64,000 bases of DNA from Acinetobacter ursingii DSM 16037 = CIP 107286 (GTDB taxonomy: Bacteria > Pseudomonadota > Gammaproteobacteria > Pseudomonadales > Moraxellaceae): NCBI RefSeq assembly GCF_000368825.1, contig NZ_KB849717.1, positions 1,436,485-1,500,484 of the forward strand, written 5' to 3'. Positions 1-13,871 of the stretch are shown piece after piece. The notes under the pieces are model-generated. The model did no database searches and was not told the DNA's origin. It was given only the letters and a program-made list of their open reading frames with translations. Made by a program: the position numbers and the translations under genes. The first letter of the stretch is position 1; each line of letters begins with the position of its first letter.

Positions 1-1
1 C

Positions 2-88
2 CCTAAATTTATTAATGCTTCAGGATCTGGTAGAAAGCAGATTCGTGATGCTATTGAACTTAAAATTGGACTAAAAAAGCCTGAGTAA
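2..88 (+). CDS. 3' end of an unidentified gene entering from the left
   Basis: An open frame runs from the window edge to a TAA at 86-88 and gives a 28-residue C-terminus that is lysine-rich and ends KIGLKKPE. It converges with the minus-strand defence operon, and the two stop codons are only one base apart. The fragment is too short to assign a family. Because it abuts dptFGH it could belong to the same defence locus, but that is inference from position only. Confidence 0.5.
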   Translation, partial: PKFINASGSGRKQIRDAIELKIGLKKPE

Positions 89-99
89 TTCAGGCTTTT
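75..99. terminator. Bidirectional intrinsic terminator
   Basis: AAAAGCCTGA (75-84) and TCAGGCTTTT (90-99) form a perfect 10-bp stem with a 5-nt loop. There is an A-run on the left and a T-run on the right, so it can stop transcription from both converging genes. The stem overlaps both stop codons. Confidence 0.8.
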
Positions 100-416
100 G
101 CTAGTTTATGGAATACACAAGCTAAAGCACATAATGGTGCTAATAAATCAAGATTACTTCGAATAAAAGTTGCTTCTACAAATACGCTATTATCAGCATC
201 ATAAAGTTCAGTTACCCTTTTCACTCCACGCTGATGAAGCTCTTTCCCTAATCTGCCTAAATTAGAAAAATACTTAAAATATTCTTCTAACTCATATCCA
301 TGCTTAGTTGAATCATACCATTCTCGTAATGTCACAATCTCAGCTGCTTGTTTAGCAATTGAGATTTGTTGCTTTCGTAATTGGATCTCACTTAAATTAG
401 ATTCATGATTACTCAT
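90..416 (-). CDS. Small protein coupled to dptH, function unknown
   Basis: This 108-aa protein has a helical, Gln/Lys-rich N-terminal half and a hydrophobic C-terminus (LDLLAPLCALACVFHKLAKA). No signal peptide or catalytic motif is visible. The ATG is 9 nt past the dptH stop, and a GGGGA ribosome-binding site directly follows that stop codon, so it is almost certainly translated with the dpt operon. I do not recognise the family. Position suggests an accessory component of the phosphorothioation restriction module, which is inference only. Its stop lies inside the bidirectional terminator at 75-99. Confidence 0.75.
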   Translation of the reverse strand: MSNHESNLSEIQLRKQQISIAKQAAEIVTLREWYDSTKHGYELEEYFKYFSNLGRLGKELHQRGVKRVTELYDADNSVFVEATFIRSNLDLLAPLCALACVFHKLAKA

Positions 417-425
417 TATTTCCCC

Positions 426-5703
<5,278 letters not shown>

Positions 5704-5723
<20 letters not shown>

Positions 5724-7023
5724 AGATTGCATCCCCACTATCACTCATTTTTTCGATGTTACCTAATCTTTCATAAAATAGAACCAAAGCTTTATGGCTT
5801 TCTCGATCAAAAAAGATTCCTCTTTTTTCAAATCCTTTAATCAACTCATAAAGCCTTAACTGCTCATTTTCACCGATCACGAGATTAGTCAGCAATAATA
5901 AATATTCTTGATTTAAAACGAATAGATTTCCTGCACGACCTCGAGCCTTAATAAATGGCTTTAAAATAATATTTTTAATATCTTTAACTACATTATCATT
6001 CCTACCAGCACGTTCGGAACTATTCTCAGTTTTAGAAAACTGGGCCTTGAACAATCTTTCTAACTCTTTTAAAGTCTCTAGATGTGTACTTAATTTTTCT
6101 GTTTTTAACGTTAACTTACGTTCTAATGCAAAATCTTCGCAATATTTGTTAAGTTCATCTAAATCAACATCATTAATTTTCTCAAAAAATTTCCATAACG
6201 GTTGTTTATCTTTTAAAGCACTTTGTAAACTCTCAGTCATAGCAAGAACAGGGAAAATTGAACTTAATTCTTTCTCAACAGCCTTATAGCCTCTTTGAAT
6301 TAATAAATTACGTTCTTGACTTGCTTTCTCAAAATCTAGAATAAAGTAACACTGTAAAAGATGCTGATCTTTAAAACTTTGCCAACTATTAATAGTTAAT
6401 GATAATTGTATTGTATAAATACATATATATATTTGTATAAATAATTGAATATTTTCAATAAAATATTTAGGATACTTAATTAAAAATTCTAAATCGTTAG
6501 AAAAAATTTCAGCTAAGCTAGGCAAGTAATTTACGAATAAAGTTTCATTTGAAACTTTTGTTTCAAACTTTTTATCAAAATTTTTTGTAATAATCTTTTC
6601 TAGAAAATTTAATTGTTCGGAATAATTTTGATATATCTTTCCTGCTTTAAGAAGTGTTTTAATTAAGCCTAAAAATCTTTTTTCAACATTTGCACTATCA
6701 ATTTTATCTACAATAGAATAAATACATAGTTTAGGGGAGATCAGAACAAGATTTCTCTCATCAAAATAAATTTTTTTAAGATGATCCCATGCTCTTGGAT
6801 CATCTAATGCTTGAACAAAACTTGAACGGCAATAGTTTTCAAAATCATTTAATTTTTGCTCTACTTTAGATGAACTTGAAATATCTAGACCGTAAATCTC
6901 ACAAATAAATAAATTGGTTAAAATTTCCCAATCAAATCCTTTGCTCTCACCACGTGTACCCACAGGATAGAAAGATCCCATAATATTTTTTTTGGCTACT
7001 TTTAATTTCAAATCCAAATTCAT
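5704..7023 (-). CDS. dptG: DptG, phosphorothioation-dependent restriction protein
   Basis: This 439-aa protein is the middle gene of the dptFGH cassette. Its ATG overlaps the dptF stop (ATGA), and its 3' end overlaps the dptH start, so the three are translationally coupled. The N-terminus contains GSFYPVGTRGESKGFDWE, and the rest is predicted mostly helical with no enzymatic motif visible. DptG is known as a required, poorly characterised partner of the DptF and DptH ATPases in restricting unmodified DNA. The assignment rests on length, gene order and the recognised neighbours more than on a signature motif. Confidence 0.85.
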
Positions 7024-8615
7024 TTAATACCTGCCACTTCAATTTCGTCATCTTCCAAAGTTAAACGAAAGAATTGCTCACTTGTCTTGACTGTAATTTG
7101 ATTCGATTTATTAGCTAAGACTAATAATTGATTCACAATTTTATTTAAGATAACCACTACACTGCGATCATTTTTACTTGGTCTATACCCTGACTTTAAC
7201 TTTAGAATCAGATCAAATAGACTAATATCAACAGGAATACTTATATTTTCATGATCTTTAATTTTCAAGAAAGTTTTGAATTTTACACATGGTTGTTGAC
7301 TAGAATATTTTTCAATCGCAGCAAAGTTAGGTGTAATTTTGAGAATTGAAATAATCTGATTGTGCCCATATTCAGAAATTAAGTATTGATCTTCTTCCAA
7401 ATATGGAGCTTTTTTATTAATATAATTTCTGATAGCAAAAACTAAATCTCGAGAGTAAAAACTTTTAAGTATTGGCTTAGAGATGGAGGGGTCATAATAT
7501 TGATGATGACGATAAAATTCCAAATAATTTAATAAAAGATCTTCAATAAAATCCTCTTTAAAATCTTGCTGATAGCCATTTCCAAAATCAGAAAATTTCA
7601 ACAAATAAAACAGTCGAATATATGACATTGCATTATTTAAATTTTCTATTTTTAAAAAATCTTTTAAATACTCCTTAAATTCTTTAAATTTCTCACTTGT
7701 AGTACTTAATTCAAACGAAAGAATAAATCGATCAATATTTTTCGTTCTTAAAAGTGTCGGATCAAACTCTTTTATTTTTTCTAATAATTCATTATCACCT
7801 TGATTAAATAAATTATCAAATAAATATCCTTTACCACATATAAGCTCATGTATTAGATCTAGAAAGTTACGTGCTGTGATAAATTGATTATTAAACAACC
7901 TAATCTTAAAAAGCAACTCTATAATTACTTTTTGAACATCTTTATCACATAATAGCTTATAATTGATTAGCTTTTGAACTTGTTCACTTGAGTTATTTTC
8001 ACTATTTTCTTGCAAAATATAACTTTTATATAAATATGAATTAGGATTCGTTATCTTAGTTAGTAACTGACTGACAAAATCAGCTTCATAACCCTCACGA
8101 GTAATTCTAAATTTTGGATAGTCTTCAAAATTTATAAATTCAAAATTTTCAAGACTTTTCCCATTTCTTAAATATTCTTTTAAAATTCTTTTAATATGTT
8201 GAGATTCTGCTTCTTCAGCATAATTCCCTAGCATACCTATGTTAATTCCAATGACCAATGAATAATTACTATTTTCAAATTCTTTAAATAAGTTGTTCAA
8301 AGTATCTACGGCAGAGTGATGAGGAGCAAAACTATGTGTAGCATCTAAATGAAATTTTAAATATGATTCTGAAAATCTTTTCTTTGCTCTAATTAATAGC
8401 TCAGATTTGCCATCTCCACTACTCCCACACAAAAATATGACTTTTCTTGAGTGTTCTGAAAGATTTTCTAAAACATCAAAAAATCTATGCTCTATCGGCA
8501 TTTCTACATATAGATCTTCTTTTATACTAACTAAATAAGAGTCTAAGTCATTTTCTGTGGAAACAGCATAAGATGATGATTTAGACAATATACTTACAGC
8601 ATCCGTAAAAAGCAT
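7020..8615 (-). CDS. dptF: DptF, P-loop protein of phosphorothioation-dependent restriction
   Basis: This 531-aa protein opens the restriction operon. The Walker A is GSSGDGKS (residues 64-71), followed by the DptF-type HLDATHSF segment (about 89-96). The rest is helical and rich in Lys/Glu/Phe, with no recognisable nuclease motif. The start has a weak AAGAG ribosome-binding site. The 139 bp upstream is very AT-rich and starts just after a terminator, so the dpt operon probably has its own promoter there. DptF works with DptG and DptH to restrict DNA lacking phosphorothioate; the modification genes are not in view. Confidence 0.9.
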   Translation of the reverse strand: MLFTDAVSILSKSSSYAVSTENDLDSYLVSIKEDLYVEMPIEHRFFDVLENLSEHSRKVIFLCGSSGDGKSELLIRAKKRFSESYLKFHLDATHSFAPHHSAVDTLNNLFKEFENSNYSLVIGINIGMLGNYAEEAESQHIKRILKEYLRNGKSLENFEFINFEDYPKFRITREGYEADFVSQLLTKITNPNSYLYKSYILQENSENNSSEQVQKLINYKLLCDKDVQKVIIELLFKIRLFNNQFITARNFLDLIHELICGKGYLFDNLFNQGDNELLEKIKEFDPTLLRTKNIDRFILSFELSTTSEKFKEFKEYLKDFLKIENLNNAMSYIRLFYLLKFSDFGNGYQQDFKEDFIEDLLLNYLEFYRHHQYYDPSISKPILKSFYSRDLVFAIRNYINKKAPYLEEDQYLISEYGHNQIISILKITPNFAAIEKYSSQQPCVKFKTFLKIKDHENISIPVDISLFDLILKLKSGYRPSKNDRSVVVILNKIVNQLLVLANKSNQITVKTSEQFFRLTLEDDEIEVAGIK

Positions 8616-8740
8616 GATTCTCTTCTATAAAAATATTAATATAAAACAATATCTTAAACAATAACATAAAACTATATTGTGCACTAGTGATACATTAGTC
8701 AGATAAGAAATTTTCTTATATTAATCTATTGGAATATTAC

Positions 8741-8768
8741 AAAAAAAGAAAGCTCTATGGCTTTCTTT
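8741..8768 (-). terminator. Terminator separating an upstream gene pair from dptFGH
   Basis: AAAGAAAGC (8745-8753) pairs with GCTTTCTTT (8760-8768). On the minus strand the hairpin is followed by seven T residues (8741-8747). It overlaps the stop of the 95-aa gene and would end transcription of the 9039-10025/8755-9042 pair before dptF. Confidence 0.7.
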
Positions 8769-9042
8769 TTCTTAATACTTTTAAGATTTCTCCATAGACT
8801 TTGATTGCGAAACTTACACAATTATTTGAAGGTATATCTTTAGGAATCTCAACAATAAAATACTCTTTAGTAGAAGTTAAGCTTTTTAATACTAGGCAAT
8901 TAGAATCTAAGAAAAATATTAATTTCAAATCATCATTACTACATAGACAATTGTGTTCAAATTTGAATCCGTGATTCTTAACTAAGTAACTTTCTACAAA
9001 TATTTTTATAACTTCGAAATTCTGATTTGCTTTACTAGTCAT
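8755..9042 (-). CDS. Small protein of unknown function, coupled to upstream gene
   Basis: This 95-aa protein is not recognised. It is mixed alpha/beta in appearance, with a Cys-containing stretch (HNCLCSND) and a basic tail (KVLRKRKP). Its ATG overlaps the stop of the 328-aa gene (ATGA), which points to translational coupling and probably a shared role. A terminator at its 3' end separates it from dptF. The pair may be an independent defence module or an accessory of the Dpt system; nothing in the sequence decides this. Confidence 0.65.
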   Translation of the reverse strand: MTSKANQNFEVIKIFVESYLVKNHGFKFEHNCLCSNDDLKLIFFLDSNCLVLKSLTSTKEYFIVEIPKDIPSNNCVSFAIKVYGEILKVLRKRKP

Positions 9043-10025
9043 TTTATATGACTCGTCATTAAGCCCACCCCCATCTTTAGTTCTTGATCTGATAATATTT
9101 TTTCGAGCTCTTTTTGTGCTTTTTGATTTTGATTAAGGCACTCAACAATTTTTTGATTTTTCAAAAGTTTTGGTGCACTCGCAATAATTCCCTCACTATA
9201 TGGAATCTGCGAATCACGCCCTCCAAAAAATGTACCAACTCCCTTACTAAAACTATTTAGCCCACGTCCCATGTCAGCTAAGAAATTCGTATCTTCAGGA
9301 CGAGTTGCAATAACGTCTTCTGGTAAAAGGGCTGTTATAGCACGATTGAGTAGATTCCCTTGTAATGCTCTATCTTTCGCATCGTCTATAGAGCAAAGTA
9401 AATATACAGCATATTGCAAATCACCAAACTCTCCTTTTTCCTGATTATAGATAACATTCTTCCGCATTATTAAGCATTCAAGATAATCAAAATATAATGT
9501 TTCTTGATAAGGACAATGCTCAAAATAGTACTCAAACTTTTCTATAGCGCTAGTATAGATTTCACTGCGTTTGTACACTATCGCCTGTGCTTTAATGACA
9601 GCATTGCTAGGCTCACGCTCAAATAAAATTTTTAAGATCTCTCGACTAATCTGTAAATGTTCACTTTTTTCAATCTTCGATAAATACCGACTGACTAATT
9701 CAGAAATATTCATCGACGCTTGATGCTTGAGTTTGAATAAAATACATTGCTCTAACCAAGCATAATTTTTTGCATGCCCTTGATAGTGAGGGATAAATAC
9801 TGTTTCAATCAATTCAACCAATTCTAAAGAAACGCCAATTTCCTCAAAAGAATTGATAGAGAATTCCCATTTTTGTGGAATAGTCACACTAAATAAACGA
9901 GAGAAAAACCCCGAATTAAGATCAGCTTTTTCTTGAGTAACTAACATCAACATATCTTCTGGAGTAAGTGTATGTTTTTGAGTTTTAATTCTATCTAGTC
10001 GTACTTTAAGTAATTTAAAATTCAT
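9039..10025 (-). CDS. Helical-repeat protein of unknown function beside dptFGH
   Basis: This 328-aa soluble protein has tetratricopeptide-like helical character over about residues 130-215 (repeated A/Y/L spacing, as in AIVYKRSEIYTSAIEKFEYY). A glycine-rich segment (GRGLNSFSKGVGTFFGG, about 253-269) and a helical C-terminus follow. There is no P-loop, nuclease or signal sequence. It starts a two-gene operon with the 95-aa protein, in the same direction as dptFGH but ended by a terminator. It could be a defence-island protein. I do not recognise a named family. Confidence 0.65.
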   Translation of the reverse strand: MNFKLLKVRLDRIKTQKHTLTPEDMLMLVTQEKADLNSGFFSRLFSVTIPQKWEFSINSFEEIGVSLELVELIETVFIPHYQGHAKNYAWLEQCILFKLKHQASMNISELVSRYLSKIEKSEHLQISREILKILFEREPSNAVIKAQAIVYKRSEIYTSAIEKFEYYFEHCPYQETLYFDYLECLIMRKNVIYNQEKGEFGDLQYAVYLLCSIDDAKDRALQGNLLNRAITALLPEDVIATRPEDTNFLADMGRGLNSFSKGVGTFFGGRDSQIPYSEGIIASAPKLLKNQKIVECLNQNQKAQKELEKILSDQELKMGVGLMTSHIK

Positions 10026-10221
10026 ATATACCCCTAATTTTTTGAATTTTCAGATAATTTACTATTTTAGACATCAGAATTATATTACTTAAAATTGAAA
10101 AAGTACTAGTGTATTAAAAATAATAAAACTATTGATTTATTTATATATTTTCATAACCTCGATTGACTAAACTCACCCTTAATTTTATCATTCAACTGCT
10201 GACCTACATCGTCAGTCGGTT

Positions 10222-10354
10222 TTGACAGACCGCTTACCCAAAGCACACTAAAAAGTTTATCTTTTTGGTGGGCGACCCTGCGTGCCCCCTCTGCGGCGGA
10301 ACGGGAGGGGGACACCTTCGGGTGTGCTGATCTTTTTGGGTATCAGTCTGTCAA
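10222..10354 (+). ncRNA. C4-type antisense RNA candidate
   Basis: This GC-rich island in AT-rich DNA folds well. ACAGAC (10225-10230), ACCCAAA (10236-10242) and GCACAC (10243-10248) pair with GTCTGT (10346-10351), TTTGGGT (10335-10341) and GTGTGC (10322-10327). Inside, GGTG pairs with CACC, and CCCCCTC (10285-10291) pairs with GAGGGGG (10305-10311). The 3' strand (TTTGGGTAT 10335-10343, CTGTCAA 10348-10354) is also an exact complement of ATACCCAAA (10408-10416) and TTGACAG (10380-10386). The first of these overlaps the AAAGGAG ribosome-binding site of a small downstream ORF. Competing a/b segments of this kind define the phage P1/P7 c4 repressor RNA. The family assignment is by architecture, not by a database match. 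Confidence 0.6.
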
Positions 10355-10428
10355 CCCTCTTTCGTTTCGCCACCATTATTTGACAGTAATGCGGTGAAGC
10401 TTCTTTTATACCCAAAGGAGTCATACCC

Positions 10429-10494
10429 ATGACTAAGTTTTTCCTATCTATATTGTTCTCCCTGAAACGATTTTATATTCCTCTGTTGCATTAA
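10429..10494 (+). CDS. 21-residue hydrophobic peptide ORF under the C4-like RNA
   Basis: ATG at 10429 follows a strong AAAGGAG (10414-10420) with 8-nt spacing. The product is a short hydrophobic, basic peptide beginning MTKFFLSILF. The ribosome-binding site lies in the segment complementary to the C4-like RNA, as in the c4-controlled small ORF/icd region of P1-like phages. It could be a regulated leader or a small membrane-active peptide. Coding status is inferred from the ribosome-binding site and its position only. Confidence 0.4.
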   Translation: MTKFFLSILFSLKRFYIPLLH

Positions 10495-10630
10495 CAGCAT
10501 TCATAAATTTTTGCTTATTTGACTGATCTAAACGCTATCTAGCCTTGGAATGCTTTGTCGCATCTACACTTTAGTCAATTCAGCAAAATTTATTACACAT
10601 CAAATAACACAATAAAAATTAGGGGAAATG

Positions 10631-10885
10631 ATGAAAACGCTTACTTCGCTTGTACTCATCTCACTTGTCATGATGACAGCAGGCTGTGCCAGTAAAACAG
10701 AACGTCAGTTTATCAGTGGTTGTAAAACAGGTGGCATTGATGGCAATACCTGTTCATGTATTTACGACAAACTTGAAAATAAATATGGAGAAGATGGACT
10801 TAAAGAAAATCTCTACACCTTGCAGCAAACTGAATCCTTCCAAAGAGATATGGTCAATATTTCCTATCAGTGCATGAAGGAATAA
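10631..10885 (+). CDS. Small lipoprotein, unknown function
   Basis: This 84-aa protein has a clear lipoprotein signal peptide ending TAGC, so it should be lipidated and exported. The mature part has four further cysteines (GCKTGG, CSCIY, QCM), which may form disulfides in the periplasm. An overlapping ATG three bases upstream (10628) is possible, but GGGGA spacing favours 10631. It begins a tight run of four same-strand genes ending at 11900. Confidence 0.7.
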   Translation: MKTLTSLVLISLVMMTAGCASKTERQFISGCKTGGIDGNTCSCIYDKLENKYGEDGLKENLYTLQQTESFQRDMVNISYQCMKE

Positions 10886-10887
10886 CC

Positions 10888-11016
10888 ATGAGAACACTTG
10901 CTGGCATCATCTGCATCATTGCAGTGATTTGCTTTTTAGGTTTGCCATTTATTGGCTTCATGATCGTGATGGGACTATTTATCGCATTAGCAAAATTTGC
11001 AACTGGGGGAAAGTAA
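10888..11016 (+). CDS. 42-aa single-pass or hairpin membrane peptide
   Basis: This short ORF starts 2 nt after the previous stop and ends directly against the next ATG (TAA then ATG). The product is almost entirely hydrophobic (MRTLAGIICIIAVICF...), with a Lys near the end. Tight packing between two likely genes is the main reason to accept it. Function unknown; it may be a membrane partner of the neighbouring 74-aa protein. Confidence 0.55.
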   Translation: MRTLAGIICIIAVICFLGLPFIGFMIVMGLFIALAKFATGGK

Positions 11017-11241
11017 ATGAATTCAAATATTAAATCATGGATGATCAGTGGCTACTTAGTGATTGGTTTTTTCTTTGCCATCTATCAACACTTTTGGGGG
11101 CAATACAACTATAAGCCATTTACCTATAATTTAGGGCAAGGTTTGGTTTGGCCTGCGGTAATGTTTCCAACAGTGGGAAAAATCGTTGGTGGAATTTTAA
11201 TTCTATGTTTGGTCGGATTTCTGACCATGCGCTCTAAGTAA
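11017..11241 (+). CDS. Small inner-membrane protein, unknown function
   Basis: This 74-aa protein has two predicted membrane segments (about residues 8-24 and 50-70) separated by an aromatic loop (YQHFWGQYNYKPF). It starts immediately after the stop of the 42-aa gene, so translation is probably coupled. No family is recognised. Confidence 0.6.
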   Translation: MNSNIKSWMISGYLVIGFFFAIYQHFWGQYNYKPFTYNLGQGLVWPAVMFPTVGKIVGGILILCLVGFLTMRSK

Positions 11242-11255
11242 GTGAGAGTCAAGCC

Positions 11256-11900
11256 ATGAAAAAATTACTGTCCACTGTAGCACTGTCAACTTTACTGATT
11301 GCATGTAGTCAGAACAATCAGCCAGCTCAGAAAAGTACGAAAGATCAAACATCCAGTTCACCCGTCCAGACAGAGCAATCCAAATATGCTCCATATAGCA
11401 AGGATGAAGTCGAAGCCAAAGTACAAGCCTTAACTCAGATTATAGAAAATGATACCGAGTATCTGCCTGCGGCAGTTAAAGAAGCGCAGTCATTTCTTGA
11501 GAGTTGGGATAAACATCCTGAAGCACTCAAATCCATGATGGAGTCTGATCTTGATCCAAACAGTCCTGATTACAGCAATCATATTCCTATGGAAACGGAA
11601 CAACCTGCATTATCTGTTCGAGCTCAAATTACCAGTCGGGAATCTCAATCTGCCTTCAATGTACAAGGAGCGATCGAATATATTTTAGAAATTCAGTCAA
11701 CCAACGATCAACCTTTTGTCTTACAAGGTATGAGTATTAATCGTGGTCGTTGTGGTTATTACACCGCAGATTTCCATAGCAAGATGCCTGTACAAATGAG
11801 TTATAGCTCAACGGTATCGTACTTGTTGAAGTGTCGTGGTGATCAAGTCCTTGAAGCTGAATTGACAACCGATCAAGGCAATGTGAGTTTGTCTTTTTAA
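11256..11900 (+). CDS. Lipoprotein, unknown function
   Basis: This 214-aa protein has a lipoprotein signal peptide (lipobox LIAC) and then a Ser/Thr/Gln-rich linker typical of surface or periplasmic lipoproteins. A globular domain of about 160 residues contains two further cysteines that could pair (GRCGYY and LKCRG). It is the last gene of the 10631-11900 cluster. No family or partner is recognised. Confidence 0.7.
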   Translation: MKKLLSTVALSTLLIACSQNNQPAQKSTKDQTSSSPVQTEQSKYAPYSKDEVEAKVQALTQIIENDTEYLPAAVKEAQSFLESWDKHPEALKSMMESDLDPNSPDYSNHIPMETEQPALSVRAQITSRESQSAFNVQGAIEYILEIQSTNDQPFVLQGMSINRGRCGYYTADFHSKMPVQMSYSSTVSYLLKCRGDQVLEAELTTDQGNVSLSF

Positions 11901-11916
11901 TGTCAGGCTATAAAAT

Positions 11917-11949
11917 AGAGAGAACACGGTTAATGTTGGTGTTCTCTCT
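11917..11949. terminator. Bidirectional terminator
   Basis: AGAGAGAACAC (11917-11927) pairs perfectly with GTGTTCTCTCT (11939-11949), between the lipoprotein gene and the converging 436-aa gene. Confidence 0.7.
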
Positions 11950-11960
11950 TCTGAATAATA

Positions 11961-13271
11961 TTACTTACGTTCACAAAAATTATAATCTACTGATTTTTCT
12001 GAAATTTTAAGAAAATCCACTACATGAGATTTATCTTGAACGGAATTTTCTTGTTTTAATATTTGGGGTAATTGATGTAACTTTTTTCTTCTCTCAAGAT
12101 TCTTTCTAATTGACTCATGCTTTAGAGATAAACGTATCTCACTGTTGGTTAATTTTATTTCTACACCTTCCAGCCCCTCTTTGTAGGACGGATGCTCAAA
12201 CTTATAACCACTATCTGCTATTTTATTAAGCTCAGTAGTCAAAGCCGTATATAAAAATTTGTTAAAACCATTTGGTTCAGATAGCCCATTTTTACAATAT
12301 TCATCTTTTTTAAACATACAAAAATATTCGAGTATTAATGTCTCATATGCAACTAATGTAGACTTTTCTTTCAGATGTGCATTTTTTTTAGAAGTTAATT
12401 TTTTTGATAAAAATTCAAGAATTTCTTCCAGTTCTTCAATATTTTTCCAAATTTTTGATGTTAGGTTTTTATTCAATAGTAAGTACAGAGCATAATAATT
12501 TGAAAAAAATATTTCATGGAATGAAGAGTCCTTACCTATAGGAATTTGAAAATGTAAAAGTCCTTCCTGCATTTCCACAATTTTATTTTCACTATCTCGC
12601 CCAACCAAGTTACTCCAAGATAGATGGTTTAATGGTTGCAGTAATACTGAACTAGCACCACGTTTCAATGTATCTATTGGAGTGAGAAAATTAACTAAAG
12701 CATAGTAACCTTCGAAATTTTCCTCCCTATAAGATAGAGTCTGCAATCCCATAAAAAACTCTAAATACATAGGAATTATATATTTATCTAAATCTAACTG
12801 AGTGCGATAGCTCAAAGCAGCTAAATCATAGCAACTAGCTAATTGCTGTACTTCTAAATATATAGCATTAAAATCAGCGTTTTTTCGAATTAAAGAAAAT
12901 ACTTCAAAATAAGCTGAATGAAACTCTCTAGTCGAATTGAGATTAAACCAATTATGGATCGGATTCTTAAAATCTTGTCCATATTGAGCATTCCCCCAAA
13001 AACAGGCTATCACCTCGCAATTAAAATAATCTTGAGAATTCAGATTTAGGATTTGTTCTACCTTACCCATAGATGGATGTCGGTTTTCCTCAATAGTAGC
13101 CCATGATTTTTTTAGAAATAAATTCAGAACGTATTTATTTAACTCTTTCAATGAATTTAATAATTCAGGCTGAGATTTAAGTAGAGAAAAATGATCAAAT
13201 TCTTGTTCAATAAAGCTTTGAGTGCGTATTAGACATGCTGTCTTAAGCAGTTCTTTTTGCTTCTGATTCAT
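11961..13271 (-). CDS. Unknown 436-aa island protein
   Basis: This long, Leu/Lys/Asn-rich, probably all-helical soluble protein has no motif I can name. The start at 13271 is an ATG behind GGGGA; a TTG at 13340 would add 23 residues but has no better signal. It is transcribed away from the AlpA-like regulator at 13358, with 86 bp between the starts. AT-rich codon use matches the rest of the island and differs from the core genes further right. It may be a cargo (possibly anti-phage) gene of the satellite element, which is a guess from context. Confidence 0.65.
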   Translation of the reverse strand: MNQKQKELLKTACLIRTQSFIEQEFDHFSLLKSQPELLNSLKELNKYVLNLFLKKSWATIEENRHPSMGKVEQILNLNSQDYFNCEVIACFWGNAQYGQDFKNPIHNWFNLNSTREFHSAYFEVFSLIRKNADFNAIYLEVQQLASCYDLAALSYRTQLDLDKYIIPMYLEFFMGLQTLSYREENFEGYYALVNFLTPIDTLKRGASSVLLQPLNHLSWSNLVGRDSENKIVEMQEGLLHFQIPIGKDSSFHEIFFSNYYALYLLLNKNLTSKIWKNIEELEEILEFLSKKLTSKKNAHLKEKSTLVAYETLILEYFCMFKKDEYCKNGLSEPNGFNKFLYTALTTELNKIADSGYKFEHPSYKEGLEGVEIKLTNSEIRLSLKHESIRKNLERRKKLHQLPQILKQENSVQDKSHVVDFLKISEKSVDYNFCERK

Positions 13272-13357
13272 TTTTCCCCATTCGGAATTAGATCCGCTGT
13301 TTTTTGTCCGAAGACTTGCTGTTAATTTTGACTTATTCAATCACGGAGTCAAATCTC

Positions 13358-13585
13358 ATGCAATCAGATATATATCCAAGACCAACCATCCTTCGATTCA
13401 AAGAAGTAATTGGCTTTACGGGTGTAAGTCGCTCAGTCATATATGAAAAATTAAATAAGAAATCGAAAAGTTACGATCCATCTTTCCCAAAACCTATCAA
13501 GCTCAGTTCAAATGCTGTTGGGTGGTTTGAGCATGAATTAGTTCAGTGGCTTGAGCTTAAAGCTAAGCAACGTTTTACCTGCTAA
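13358..13585 (+). CDS. AlpA-family excisionase/regulator
   Basis: This 75-aa MerR/AlpA-type winged-helix protein has FKEVIGFTGVSRSVIYEKL as the helix-turn-helix and then the family pattern in which FPKPIKLSSNAVGWFEHELVQW gives the wing. The start at 13358 follows CGGAG at 9 nt; an upstream in-frame ATG at 13304 lies inside the divergent gene and is less likely. AlpA-like proteins activate excision or early genes of P4-like satellites and genomic islands. Here it diverges from the 436-aa gene and precedes replication-type genes. Confidence 0.85.
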   Translation: MQSDIYPRPTILRFKEVIGFTGVSRSVIYEKLNKKSKSYDPSFPKPIKLSSNAVGWFEHELVQWLELKAKQRFTC

Positions 13586-13871
13586 CTTTCCAAATCGACT
13601 TTCAACTGCGAAAGTCGATATTTCTGAAAAATAGATGAAATGGATTGTCGGAATTATGGTTCTCATATTTTTCAATAATTTAGGATTTTATATTTAATTA
13701 ATAAGTACTAATAATCAATATATTTTATTGATAAATAATACTTTTAATTAGATTTATTATTCATTCAACAACTCTTCTAAAACCTACATCAAATATATCA
13801 CGATTCATACCAAGGCTATCCATGCCTAGGTAGGGATTCACTTACTTAAAATTTACCTAAAAGAGCATTAT
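13586..13871. other. AT-rich intergenic region with a hairpin
   Basis: This 286-bp stretch has no gene. It carries the perfect inverted repeat ATCGACTTTC (13594-13603) / GAAAGTCGAT (13610-13619) without a T-tract, followed by very AT-rich DNA. It may hold the promoter of the next gene or a replication site; nothing more specific is visible. Confidence 0.4.

Noticed and set aside
2..88. Naming the left-edge fragment as a Dnd modification gene
   Set aside because: Only 28 residues are visible and they show no match I can defend.
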